From the NCBI RefSeq assembly GCF_001422205.1, contig NZ_LMMJ01000001.1, forward strand, positions 365,591 to 429,590: DNA of 64,000 nt, written 5' to 3'. The stretch is from Curtobacterium sp. Leaf261. Lineage in GTDB: Bacteria > Actinomycetota > Actinomycetes > Actinomycetales > Microbacteriaceae. A program made the translations under genes and the position numbers. Shown piece by piece: positions 25,611 to 33,761 of the stretch (its first letter is position 1; each line of letters opens with the position of its first letter). The notes under the pieces are model-generated. The model had not been told where the DNA came from. It was given only the letters and a program-made list of their open reading frames with translations, and made no database searches.

Positions 25611-26786
25611 CTAGCGCTTCAGGTTCGTCAGCTCCTGCAGGACCTCGTCCGACGTGGTGATGATGCGCGCGTTCGCCTGGAAGCCGCGCTGCGCGACGAT
25701 CAGGTTCGTGAACTCCTGCGACAGGTCGACGTTCGACATCTCGAGCGTGCCGGACGCCAGCGAGCCGACACCGGCCGACCCGGGGATCCCGACCGACGCG
25801 TTCCCCGAGTTCGCGGTCGAGCGGTACCCGGAGTTGCCGGTCTTCTCGAGGCCGGCGGGGTTGGCGAACGTCGCCAGCGCGATGCGGCCGACGGCGAGCG
25901 ACGAGCCGTTCGAGAACTGCCCGACGAGCGTGCCGTCCTTGGAGAGCGAGAACCCCTGGAGGGTCCCGGCCTCGTGCCCGTTCTGCGACACGATCGAGGC
26001 GGTGGACAGGGTCGCGAACCCGGTCAGCTGCGACATGTCCGCCGTGATGTTGCCGACCTTCAGCGAGCCGCCCGAGCTGATCTTGCCGTCGGCACCGAAC
26101 GTGATGCTCGCGGACGCGCCCTTGCCGGAGCCGTCGGCGGCGGTGACGTCCCACCCGGCGTCCGTCTTCTTGTAGGAGAGCGTCATGGTGTGCTTCGTGC
26201 CGTAGGCGTCGTACACGTCGCTGTCGCGGGAGATGACCTGCCCGACGGCGGTGTCGGAGGGCAGGTTCCCGGCGACCGTCGCGGAGGTCGTGGCGGTCGC
26301 GGGCGCCGCGGCGTTCAGCGGGAGCGAGATGTCGCCGAGCCCGCCGCCGTCGTTGACGACACCGTTCGTGGCGGAGTAGCCCTGGACGATCTTGCCGTCC
26401 GGGGTGACGAGCCGACCGTTGGCGTCGAAGTCGAACGACCCGGCGCGCGTGTACACGGTGTCGTTGCCCTGCCTGGTGACGAAGAACCCGTCGCCGGAGA
26501 TCATCAGGTCGGTGGCCTTGCCCGTCGCCTGCGCGGAACCCTGCGAGAAGTTCGTGGACACACCGGCGACCTGGACGCCGAGGCCGATCTGCGCGGGGTT
26601 CGTCCCACCGATGCCGGTCTGCGGGCCGCCGGCGCCCTGGGTCATCTGCGACAGGGTGTCCTGGAACACGGTCGTCGAGGCCTTGAAGCCCGCGGTGTTC
26701 ACGTTGGCGATGTTGTTGCCCGTGACGTCGAGCATCTCCTGGTGGGAGCGGAGTCCGGAGATCCCGGAGTAGAGCGAGCGGAGCAT
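25611..26786 (-). CDS. flgE: Flagellar hook protein FlgE
   Basis: The N-terminal rod/hook motif is LRSLYSGISGLRSHQEMLDV then TGNNIANVNTAGFKAS, and the C-terminal motif is DLSQEFTNLIVAQRGFQANAR. The middle (about residues 80-330) has the FlgE D1/D2 form with DGFFV and TRAGSFDFDANGRLV. At 391 residues it is the hook protein and not a rod protein. Placed after flgD, the hook cap. No flgF or flgG gene follows. Confidence 0.94.
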   Translation of the reverse strand: MLRSLYSGISGLRSHQEMLDVTGNNIANVNTAGFKASTTVFQDTLSQMTQGAGGPQTGIGGTNPAQIGLGVQVAGVSTNFSQGSAQATGKATDLMISGDGFFVTRQGNDTVYTRAGSFDFDANGRLVTPDGKIVQGYSATNGVVNDGGGLGDISLPLNAAAPATATTSATVAGNLPSDTAVGQVISRDSDVYDAYGTKHTMTLSYKKTDAGWDVTAADGSGKGASASITFGADGKISSGGSLKVGNITADMSQLTGFATLSTASIVSQNGHEAGTLQGFSLSKDGTLVGQFSNGSSLAVGRIALATFANPAGLEKTGNSGYRSTANSGNASVGIPGSAGVGSLASGTLEMSNVDLSQEFTNLIVAQRGFQANARIITTSDEVLQELTNLKR

Positions 26787-26889
26787 GGATGCAGCCTTTC
26801 GTGGTGTGCGAAGGAAGGAGATCCGCGGCGCATCCGTGCTGTGCGGGAGAGAACGAGCCCGGCCGTCCTGGCCGGGGCTGGGTGAGCGA

Positions 26890-27330
26890 CTACTTCGGGG
26901 CGGTGACGGTCGACAGACCGGAGATGACGTCCAGGTCGACCTCCTTCCCGTTCACGGTGACGGTGGGCACGCTCTTCGCGTACGACACGGCGGTGGCGGT
27001 CCCGGTGACGGCCGTGCCGCTCGCGGCGTCCGTGTACGAGACCTGCTTGCCGACGAGGTTCGCCGCGGCCATGCGCATCTGCAGCGAGAAGCCCTCGTTC
27101 GCGGTCGTGGTCTGGTTCGAGACCTGCTCCATCATCGCGAGCTGCGTCTGCTGGCCGATCATCGCGTTCGTGTCCATCGGGCTCGACGGGTCCTGGTTCT
27201 GCAGCTGCGTCACGAGGAGCTTCAGGAAGACCTTGGAGTCCATCGTCTGCGACGACGAGGTCTTGTTGGCCGCGAGGGCGGCGGCCTGCGTGGCCGCGTC
27301 CACCGAGCCGGTGATGCCGTCGAGTGGCAT
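26890..27330 (-). CDS. flgD: Hook capping/scaffold protein FlgD
   Basis: A 146-residue FlgD: the N-terminal conserved segment is SQTMDSKVFLKLLVTQLQNQ then DPSSPMDTNAMIGQQTQLAM. Only a short domain follows (about 60 residues), so it lacks the longer FlgD immunoglobulin-like domains. FlgD caps the growing hook. ATG 27330 follows AAGGAC. The leader contains a (CCGA)n run at about 27351-27364. Confidence 0.93.
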   Translation of the reverse strand: MPLDGITGSVDAATQAAALAANKTSSSQTMDSKVFLKLLVTQLQNQDPSSPMDTNAMIGQQTQLAMMEQVSNQTTTANEGFSLQMRMAAANLVGKQVSYTDAASGTAVTGTATAVSYAKSVPTVTVNGKEVDLDVISGLSTVTAPK

Positions 27331-27486
27331 GGGGGTCCTTGTCTGCGTCGGTCGGTCGGTCGGTGAGGTTCGGCGGGTGGTGCGGCCCGCGGGTGGTGCG
27401 GATGGTGCGGTGGAGCGGTGGTGCGGGTGGAGCGGCGGTGCGGATGGTACCCCCGCACCGGACTGGAGGGACTGCTGCTGTCGGGA

Positions 27487-27514
27487 CTATCGGCCACCGT
27501 CAGCAGGCGGTCAG
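27487..27514 (-). promoter_or_regulatory. Sigma-28-type promoter of flgD-flgE
   Basis: CTGACC (27514-27509, two differences from CTAACG), 15-nt spacer, CCGATAG (27493-27487). It would give a leader of about 150 nt before flgD. The 299-bp gap between fliK and flgD also holds copies of repeat families A (27455-27472) and C (27571-27614). Confidence 0.65.
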
Positions 27515-27629
27515 GTCCGGCGGACCCCCGGGTCGGGGGACGTCGCGCGCATCGCACCGCCGTCCGGACGCGGCACCGCTCTCGAGCGCGGTGTCTCGGC
27601 CGGAGGGCGGTGTGCTGCGTGGCGAGTGG

Positions 27630-29303
27630 TCATGCGAGCACGTCCAGCCCTGCCGACTCGTGCGTCCGCACGGCTGTCGCCGACGGGGCGGAGGGGTGGC
27701 GGGCCTCCCGTCCGGTGTCGCCAGGCCGGACCGGCGTCGCCTGCCGCGGCAGATCGTGTCCGTCGGCGGAGGGCTGGTTCTGGCTCGACAGGTCGAGAGT
27801 GGTGCTGATCCCGGCCTGGCCCATGTCGCGGCGGAGGTCCGGGAGGACGGCGCGGACGGCCTCGCGTCCGGCGTCCGACGCGGCGAACATCTCGACGTGC
27901 ATGCCCTGGGCGCTGACGTGCGCGCGGACGGTGACCTGTCCGAGGCTCTCGGGGATCACCGTGACCGTGACGACGTGGTTGCCGTGGCCGGCGTTCGCGA
28001 GGGTGAAGAGCGGGCGGGCGAGCTGCTGGGGCAGGGGCTGCGGCTGCTGTGTGGCCGCGGGTTGCGCCGTGGTCGAGGGTGTCGCCGACACCGCGGGGCC
28101 GACCGTCGCCGCGCCCGGGACGGTCACGGGCATGACCGTCTGGGCGTCGGGGGCGGACTGCTGGCCGGGGTCGACCGCCGTGGTGGGGACGGTCGGGTGC
28201 GGCGTGCCGGAGGTCGGCTCCGCGGTGCGGATCTGGGGGGTCGGGGTGGCCGGGGCTGGCACGGCGGTCGTCGCGGCAGCGGTCGTCGCGGCGGCAGCGG
28301 CTGCGGGTCCGGCCGGTGCGGTGGCGGCGGCGGCGGCTTGCCCGACTGCGGTCTGGGGCTGCGCGGCGGACGCGGTGCCGGCCGGGCCCCCGGCGGAGGT
28401 GGCGGCGGTGGCCGTGTTCGTCTGCGCGCCGGCGGCGGGAGCCGCGGGTGCGGCGGCCGCGACCCCGGGGGCGGCTGCGGCTGCGGCTGCGGTGACGAAG
28501 GACGTGCCCGTCGGGGCGATCGGCGTGCTGGTCGGGACACCGGCGGTGGGGACGCCGGCCGTCGCGGCTGCAGCGGGTGCGGCGGCAGCAGCCGTCGCGG
28601 CGGCGGGTATGGCGGTCCCAGTGGTCGAGGATGCCGGAACGAGGAGTGCAGCCGCGCTCGGACCCGTGTTCCGCGCAGACTCGACGGTCGGCGAGGCGGT
28701 GGGGCCGGCTGCGGGGACGGTCGCCGGGCGTGCCGTCGAGGCTGCGACGCCGAGGGCGCTCAGTGCCCCGGTGCCGGACGGTGGTGCGTCCTCGGCAGCG
28801 GTTGCTCCTCCCCCGGCCGGGGTCGTGGCCGGGGCCGTGGCCGTGGCCGTCGCCAGGGTTCCGGCTGCCGCGAGGACGGCGCTCATCGAGACTGCAGAGA
28901 CCTGGGGTGCGGGCGTGCCAGCACTGCTGGTCGTCGCATTCTCGTCGGGGGTCGGGGCGACGGTCTGAGCTCCTGGGACGAGTCCGGCCAGCGCGGCGGC
29001 GTCGACCGGAGTCCCCGCGGCTGCGGCTGTGCCCGTGACAGCCGTCGTGCCCGCCGTGGAATGCTCCGCCGTCGACGTTCCCGCTGCGCCCGCGGTGTGG
29101 TCGTCGTCGGACCGGGTGACCGAGGCTCGGACCCCCGGACGTGTGGGACCGGGGTGGCGACGGTCGGAGCCGTGGCCGTGGTCGTCGCGGGAGACGGCGG
29201 TCATCGCAGCGCCGAAGCCCTTCGCACCGTCGGCGGAGGTCGGAGCGTGCGAGGAACCGGACGGCGCAGCGGGGGTGGTCGTGGGGGCGATGATCATGCT
29301 CAC
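27630..29303 (-). CDS. fliK: Flagellar hook-length control protein FliK
   Basis: About 400 residues of Ala/Thr/Pro-rich, probably disordered sequence precede a C-terminal Flg_hook domain: LFTLANAGHGNHVVTVTVIP, then ESLGQVTVRAHVSAQGMHVE and MFAASDAGREAVRAVLPDLR. The disordered part acts as the ruler and the C-terminal domain contacts FlhB to switch export. The composition and the position between the NlpC/P60 gene and flgD agree. The GTG start overlaps the preceding stop by GTGA. Confidence 0.9.
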   Translation of the reverse strand: MSMIIAPTTTPAAPSGSSHAPTSADGAKGFGAAMTAVSRDDHGHGSDRRHPGPTRPGVRASVTRSDDDHTAGAAGTSTAEHSTAGTTAVTGTAAAAGTPVDAAALAGLVPGAQTVAPTPDENATTSSAGTPAPQVSAVSMSAVLAAAGTLATATATAPATTPAGGGATAAEDAPPSGTGALSALGVAASTARPATVPAAGPTASPTVESARNTGPSAAALLVPASSTTGTAIPAAATAAAAAPAAAATAGVPTAGVPTSTPIAPTGTSFVTAAAAAAAPGVAAAAPAAPAAGAQTNTATAATSAGGPAGTASAAQPQTAVGQAAAAATAPAGPAAAAAATTAAATTAVPAPATPTPQIRTAEPTSGTPHPTVPTTAVDPGQQSAPDAQTVMPVTVPGAATVGPAVSATPSTTAQPAATQQPQPLPQQLARPLFTLANAGHGNHVVTVTVIPESLGQVTVRAHVSAQGMHVEMFAASDAGREAVRAVLPDLRRDMGQAGISTTLDLSSQNQPSADGHDLPRQATPVRPGDTGREARHPSAPSATAVRTHESAGLDVLA

Positions 29304-30217
29304 GTGAGCGAGCCTCCGTTCATGAGCGCCTGGAGCGCTGCGGACTGCAGGTTCGTGGTGGAGCCGGTGGCCCCGGACAGACTCGACAGGCCGGACAGAC
29401 CCGACAGGCCGGAGAGACCCGACAGGCCGGACAGACTCGAGAGGCCAGACAGACTCGAGACACCGGACAGGCTCGACAGACCCGACATGCCCGACAGGCC
29501 GGACAGGTCAGAGAGCGACGACGCCGTGCTCGCGCGTGCGGCGGTGGCGGCGCTGGCAGCGGCGGACGCTGCCGAGGCGGCGGACCGCGCGGCGTCGGCC
29601 CCCGACGGCACGATGCGCCGGATGGTCGCCAGGTCGGAGTCCTTGTACCAGTTGTCGACGATCCGGACGTCCTTGCCCGGGTGCGGTGCGTGCAGGACCT
29701 TGCCGTTCCCGACGTAGATGACGACGTGACCCTCGCCCTTCGGGATGATGAGGTCGCCCGGCTGCGCATCGGCGAGCGACGGCACGGCAACGCCCATCTT
29801 CGCCTGGTCGGGCACGACCCGGGGCATGCTCACCCCGAGGTCCTTGAAGACCGTCTGCACGAGCCCGGAGCAGTCCATGCCGGATCGGGTCGTCCCGCCG
29901 AAGACGTACGGCACCCCGAGGTACTTCTTGGCGTCCGCGACGACATCGTCGCCGGTCTTGCCGGAGCCTGTGGCCACCGACCCCTTCGCGGCGTCGACCG
30001 AGGTCGTCGTCGCGGTCGAACTCGTCCCCGTCCCTCCGGCTGCCGTTCCGGTGGCGGTCCCGCTGCCGGTCCCGGTGGTGTCCGCCGTCGCGAGGGCGTC
30101 CGCGAACGCACTCGACGCTGCGGTGGACGACGCGCTCGACGACGACAGTCCACCCTGCAACGACTGGATCTGCGTCTGGATCTCCTGGATGCGGGCCATC
30201 ACCGCGTCGACGCTCAT
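29300..30217 (-). CDS. NlpC/P60 (C40) peptidase in the flagellar operon
   Basis: An N-terminal coiled segment (VMARIQEIQTQIQSLQGGL) and a Thr/Ala/Gly linker lead to a C40 peptidase domain at about residues 100-205: catalytic cysteine in RSGMDCSGLVQTVF, histidine in GEGHVVIYVG and the third site in HAPHPGKD. Such enzymes cut peptide bonds in peptidoglycan. No signal peptide is seen, so export through the flagellar apparatus is possible. It may do the wall-opening job of FlgJ. The tail has about 50 residues of SGLSSLSG repeats, encoded by 29386-29515. Overlaps fliJ and fliK. Confidence 0.85.
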   Translation of the reverse strand: MSVDAVMARIQEIQTQIQSLQGGLSSSSASSTAASSAFADALATADTTGTGSGTATGTAAGGTGTSSTATTTSVDAAKGSVATGSGKTGDDVVADAKKYLGVPYVFGGTTRSGMDCSGLVQTVFKDLGVSMPRVVPDQAKMGVAVPSLADAQPGDLIIPKGEGHVVIYVGNGKVLHAPHPGKDVRIVDNWYKDSDLATIRRIVPSGADAARSAASAASAAASAATAARASTASSLSDLSGLSGMSGLSSLSGVSSLSGLSSLSGLSGLSGLSGLSGLSSLSGATGSTTNLQSAALQALMNGGSLT

Positions 30218-30693
30218 CGCCGCACCTCGTCCAGGTCCGAGGACACGGCACGGTCCGAGGACCCGGCCCGGCCCGCAGACCCGGCCCGGTGCTGCGTCGC
30301 CGCGATCTCGTCGAGCACGACCTGCTCGCTCCGGAGGTCCTCCGCCGCGACGCGGACCCCGTGCGCACCCTCGAGCTTCTCGAGCCCGAGCGCCGACCGC
30401 CGCGCGTCGTTGTAGGCCGTCTGCGCCGCCTCCGCAGCGTGTCGACGGTTCCGGGCGACGGCGTCGAGCTCCTCGAGCATCCCCCTGGTGCACGCCCGAG
30501 CCGCGGCGACGGCACTGAGCATCGTCGCGTCCGTGATCTCGACGGGCCCGTCCGACAGGGTCCGACGCGCGGCGATGCGTGCGTCGGCGGCATCGCGCAT
30601 CCGGTCGTTCGCCGCGGCGAGGGCGGCTCCGGCCTGGTCCTGCTGGGCGTGCCGCAGCCGGAGCAGTCCGGCGAGCGGGAAGTTCCTGGCCAT
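30214..30693 (-). CDS. fliJ: Flagellar export chaperone FliJ
   Basis: A 159-residue Ala/Arg-rich helical protein starting FPLAGLLRLRHAQQDQA, the FliJ N-terminal pattern, between fliI and the NlpC/P60 gene. FliJ is the central stalk of the FliH-FliI ATPase ring. Sequence conservation is low in the family; order and start overlap with the fliI stop (TGATG) support the call. Confidence 0.85.
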   Translation of the reverse strand: MARNFPLAGLLRLRHAQQDQAGAALAAANDRMRDAADARIAARRTLSDGPVEITDATMLSAVAAARACTRGMLEELDAVARNRRHAAEAAQTAYNDARRSALGLEKLEGAHGVRVAAEDLRSEQVVLDEIAATQHRAGSAGRAGSSDRAVSSDLDEVRR

Positions 30694-32021
30694 CAGCGCA
30701 CTCCGAACATGTCAGCGAGGGACTGCAGGCGGAGCCAGGAGTCCGCGGCGGTGGCGCGCTCCCCCATGCTCTGCTGCAGGAACTGGTCGATCGCGTCCTG
30801 GTGGTCGACGGCGGCGTCGACGAGCGGGTTCGTGCCCCGCTGGTAGGCCCCGACGTCGAGCAGGTCCTGCGCGGCCTTCCGCGCGGCCATGACCTTGCGG
30901 AGCAGGACCGCGGACGACCGCTGTGCGTCGCTCGTCACCTTCGAGGCCACGCGGGACACGGACCCGAGGGCGTCCACCGACGGGAAGTGCCCGGTGATCG
31001 CGAGCCGACGGTCGAGCACGACGTGCCCGTCGAGGATGCTCCGTGCGGCATCGGCGATCGGCTCGTTGTGGTCGTCGCCGTCCACGAGGACCGTGTACAG
31101 CCCGGTGATGCTCCCGACCCGGTCCGTCCCGGCACGCTCGAGCAGCCCGGCGAGCACCGAGAACGTCGACGGCGGGTAGCCCCTGGTCGCCGGGGGTTCC
31201 CCGACCGAGAGTCCGATCTCGCGCTGCGCCATGGCGACGCGGGTGAGCGAGTCCATCATGAGCACGACGTCCTGCCCGGCGTCCCGGAACGACTCGGCGA
31301 TCCGGGTGGCGACGAAGGCTGCTCGGAGTCGCATGAGCGCGGGCTCGTCGGAGGTCGACACGACGACGATCGAGCGTGCCAGTCCCTCGGCACCGAGGTC
31401 GTCCTCGAGGAACTCCCGGACCTCGCGGCCACGCTCCCCGACGAGGGCGATGACGTTCACCGCGGCGGAGGACCCCCGCGCGATCATCGACAGCAGCGAG
31501 GACTTGCCGACACCGGAGCCGGCGAACAGGCCCATGCGCTGCCCCCTGCCGACCGTGGTGAGCGTGTCGAGCACCCGGACCCCGAGCTGCAGCGGGGTGT
31601 CGATCCGCGCGCGGTGCATGGCGGACGGGGTGTCGTGGTCGAGCGGCACGAGGCCGTCGGAGTCGAGCGGACCGCGGCCGTCGATCGGCCGTCCCAGCCC
31701 GTCGAGGACCCGGCCGAACAGACCGGCACCGGTCGGGACGAGCACCGGTCGGCCGGTCGGTCGTGCGGGCATCCCGGCGGTGATGCCGGTGAGCCGACCG
31801 AGGGGCATGCAGCGGATCCCGGTGGTGTCGGTGGCGACCACCTCGACGAGCGACGAACCGGCGGTGCCGTGTGCCCCGACCTCGACGACCTCGCCGATGG
31901 CGCAGTCGAGTCCGGCGATCGTCACGCCGAGCCCGACGACGCTCGACACGACGCCGACGCGCTGGGGGCGGGCGGCGAGCAGTGCGTCCGCGAACGCGGG
32001 ATGCTCCAGCAGCGTGCTCAT
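30693..32021 (-). CDS. fliI: Flagellar export ATPase FliI
   Basis: A 442-residue F1-type ATPase: Walker A GLFAGSGVGKSSLLSMIARG, Walker B VVLMMDSLTRVAMAQREIGL and GEPPATRGYPPSTFSVLAGL. It drives protein export with FliH and FliJ. The start at 32021 overlaps the fliH stop (ATGA). Confidence 0.96.
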   Translation of the reverse strand: MSTLLEHPAFADALLAARPQRVGVVSSVVGLGVTIAGLDCAIGEVVEVGAHGTAGSSLVEVVATDTTGIRCMPLGRLTGITAGMPARPTGRPVLVPTGAGLFGRVLDGLGRPIDGRGPLDSDGLVPLDHDTPSAMHRARIDTPLQLGVRVLDTLTTVGRGQRMGLFAGSGVGKSSLLSMIARGSSAAVNVIALVGERGREVREFLEDDLGAEGLARSIVVVSTSDEPALMRLRAAFVATRIAESFRDAGQDVVLMMDSLTRVAMAQREIGLSVGEPPATRGYPPSTFSVLAGLLERAGTDRVGSITGLYTVLVDGDDHNEPIADAARSILDGHVVLDRRLAITGHFPSVDALGSVSRVASKVTSDAQRSSAVLLRKVMAARKAAQDLLDVGAYQRGTNPLVDAAVDHQDAIDQFLQQSMGERATAADSWLRLQSLADMFGVR

Positions 32022-32695
32022 GCCGTCACCAGCGCCGTCCGTGCCCGGTCGAGCGCGGTCGCGATGCGAGCGTCGAGCAGCCCGTTCTGCAGGTCGACGA
32101 CGGCGTCGCCGTCACGGAGCGCCCCGTCCACGAGGACGGGCAGACCGAGGTCGACGCCGGCGACGGCTGCGGCGTCCGCCGGACTCAGCCGGATCGAGAC
32201 GGCGACGGTGCGGTCGACGGACGCGAGCGCCCGCTCGACGGTGGCGTGTGCGCCGGACGTGCTCCGCTCCTCCAGTCCGTCACCGGACACACGGTCCGAC
32301 GGATGGCCGGCAGTCGGACGGGAGGCCCGGATCTCGTACCCGACGACGGCCTCCGCGAGCTGCAGCGCAGCTTCGACGAGGGTCCCCTCGGCGTCCTCGA
32401 GGACGGGGGTGAGTCGTGCGTCGAACGCCGCGGTGGCCGCGGTCAACGCTCGGAGGGCCGCAGCGTGCCGGAGCTCGAGCTGCTCGGCGCGGGCGGCGTA
32501 CGCGGTCTCGGCGTCCAGGCGACGGTCCTCGGCGACGAGGTCGGCGGCACGGAGTCCGGCCGCGTACCCGGCGGCGTGCCCCCGGGCCTCGATCTGCGCG
32601 GCCCGTGCAAGGGCGTCGGCGTCGGCCGGTGCGCCGATGACGGGGTAGGTGATGCGCGCGTAGGCCGGGGTCTCGCGCAGCTGCGTCTCACTCAA
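32018..32695 (-). CDS. fliH: FliH-like export ATPase regulator
   Basis: An Ala/Glu/Arg-rich protein with a long helical middle (residues about 30-105) and a C-terminal domain with LVEAALQLAEAVVGYEI and SIRLSPADAAAV, as in FliH. FliH inhibits and tethers FliI. TTG at 32695 is chosen because it overlaps the fliG stop (TTGAGTGA); no ATG or GTG gives a better start. A copy of the CTCCAGTCC element lies inside the gene (32268-32287), in the segment GLEERSTSG. Confidence 0.8.
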   Translation of the reverse strand: MSETQLRETPAYARITYPVIGAPADADALARAAQIEARGHAAGYAAGLRAADLVAEDRRLDAETAYAARAEQLELRHAAALRALTAATAAFDARLTPVLEDAEGTLVEAALQLAEAVVGYEIRASRPTAGHPSDRVSGDGLEERSTSGAHATVERALASVDRTVAVSIRLSPADAAAVAGVDLGLPVLVDGALRDGDAVVDLQNGLLDARIATALDRARTALVTA

Positions 32696-33761
32696 CGAAG
32701 TCGTCCTCCTCGGCGCGGTGCATGGTGATGACGCCCTGCGCCTCGAGCTCGCGGATGGCACGGACGACCTCGGCGCGGGCCTCCTCGACCTGCGACATCC
32801 GGACCGGGCCCATGTTCGTCAACTCGTCGTCGAGCAGGTCGCGGTTCCGCTCGGACACGTTCGCGCGGATCGTCTCGGTGACGGATGCGTCAGCGCCCTT
32901 CATGGCGGTCGCGAGGAGCTTGGAGTCGATGCCGCGGAGCACCTGCTGGATGTCGCGCCCCTCGAGCTTGACGATGTCGGCGAAGGTCAGCATGCGTGAG
33001 CGGATGTCCTCGGCGAGTTCCGGGTCCCGGGCCTCGAGCTGGTCGAGCAGTGCGCGCTCGGTGGCGACGTCGGAGCGGTTGATGATGTCGACGAGCGGCG
33101 CGATGCCCCCGACGACCTCGACGGTCTCGCGCGGGGCGACGACGGCGCCGGCCCGGACCTTGAGCGTCGTGGCGACGATGCCGATCGCCTCCGGGGTCGC
33201 GGTGCCCATCGTGGCGAACGACTGCGCGACGTCGGTCCGGACGTCCTCGTCGATCCCGGCGAGCACGGCGGACGCCTGCGCGGGCTTCAGGTGTGCGAGC
33301 ACGAGCGCGATCGTCTGCGGGAGTTCGCCGTCGAGCAGCGCGAGGACCTGGCCCGGCTCGGCCTCGTCGAGGAACTCGAAGGACTTGCCGGCCATGGTCG
33401 ACGCGAGACGGTCCATCACCCCGGCCGCCTTCTCGGAACCGAACGACGCCTCGAGCAGGCCGATGGCGGCGTCACGGCCGCCGCGCTTCTGGACGCGCCC
33501 GGTCATGCTCATCCGGTGGAACTCGGTCATCGTGCGGTCGGCGACGCTCTGGTCGACCCGTCGCATCCGGACGATCTCGGCGGTGATCTCCTCGGCCTCG
33601 AGCTCGCTGAACTGCTTCATGACCTCGGCGGCACGCGCGGTCTCCATCTGCATGAGGATGACGGCGACCTTCTGCGCGCCGCTCAGCGGCACGGCGGGGT
33701 TCACGCCCGGTCCGCTGGCGGTCGAGCCGGCGCCGAAGCCGACGGCGTGCTGGCCGATCAC
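32688..33761 (-). CDS. fliG: Flagellar motor switch protein FliG
   Basis: A 357-residue FliG: the N-terminal domain has LSGAQKVAVILMQMETARAA, the middle domain LLDGELPQTIALVLAHLKPA, and the C-terminal torque domain MLTFADIVKLEGRDIQQVLR with the charged residues that face MotA. GTG 33761 overlaps the fliF stop (GTGA). Confidence 0.96.
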   Translation of the reverse strand: MIGQHAVGFGAGSTASGPGVNPAVPLSGAQKVAVILMQMETARAAEVMKQFSELEAEEITAEIVRMRRVDQSVADRTMTEFHRMSMTGRVQKRGGRDAAIGLLEASFGSEKAAGVMDRLASTMAGKSFEFLDEAEPGQVLALLDGELPQTIALVLAHLKPAQASAVLAGIDEDVRTDVAQSFATMGTATPEAIGIVATTLKVRAGAVVAPRETVEVVGGIAPLVDIINRSDVATERALLDQLEARDPELAEDIRSRMLTFADIVKLEGRDIQQVLRGIDSKLLATAMKGADASVTETIRANVSERNRDLLDDELTNMGPVRMSQVEEARAEVVRAIRELEAQGVITMHRAEEDDFVE

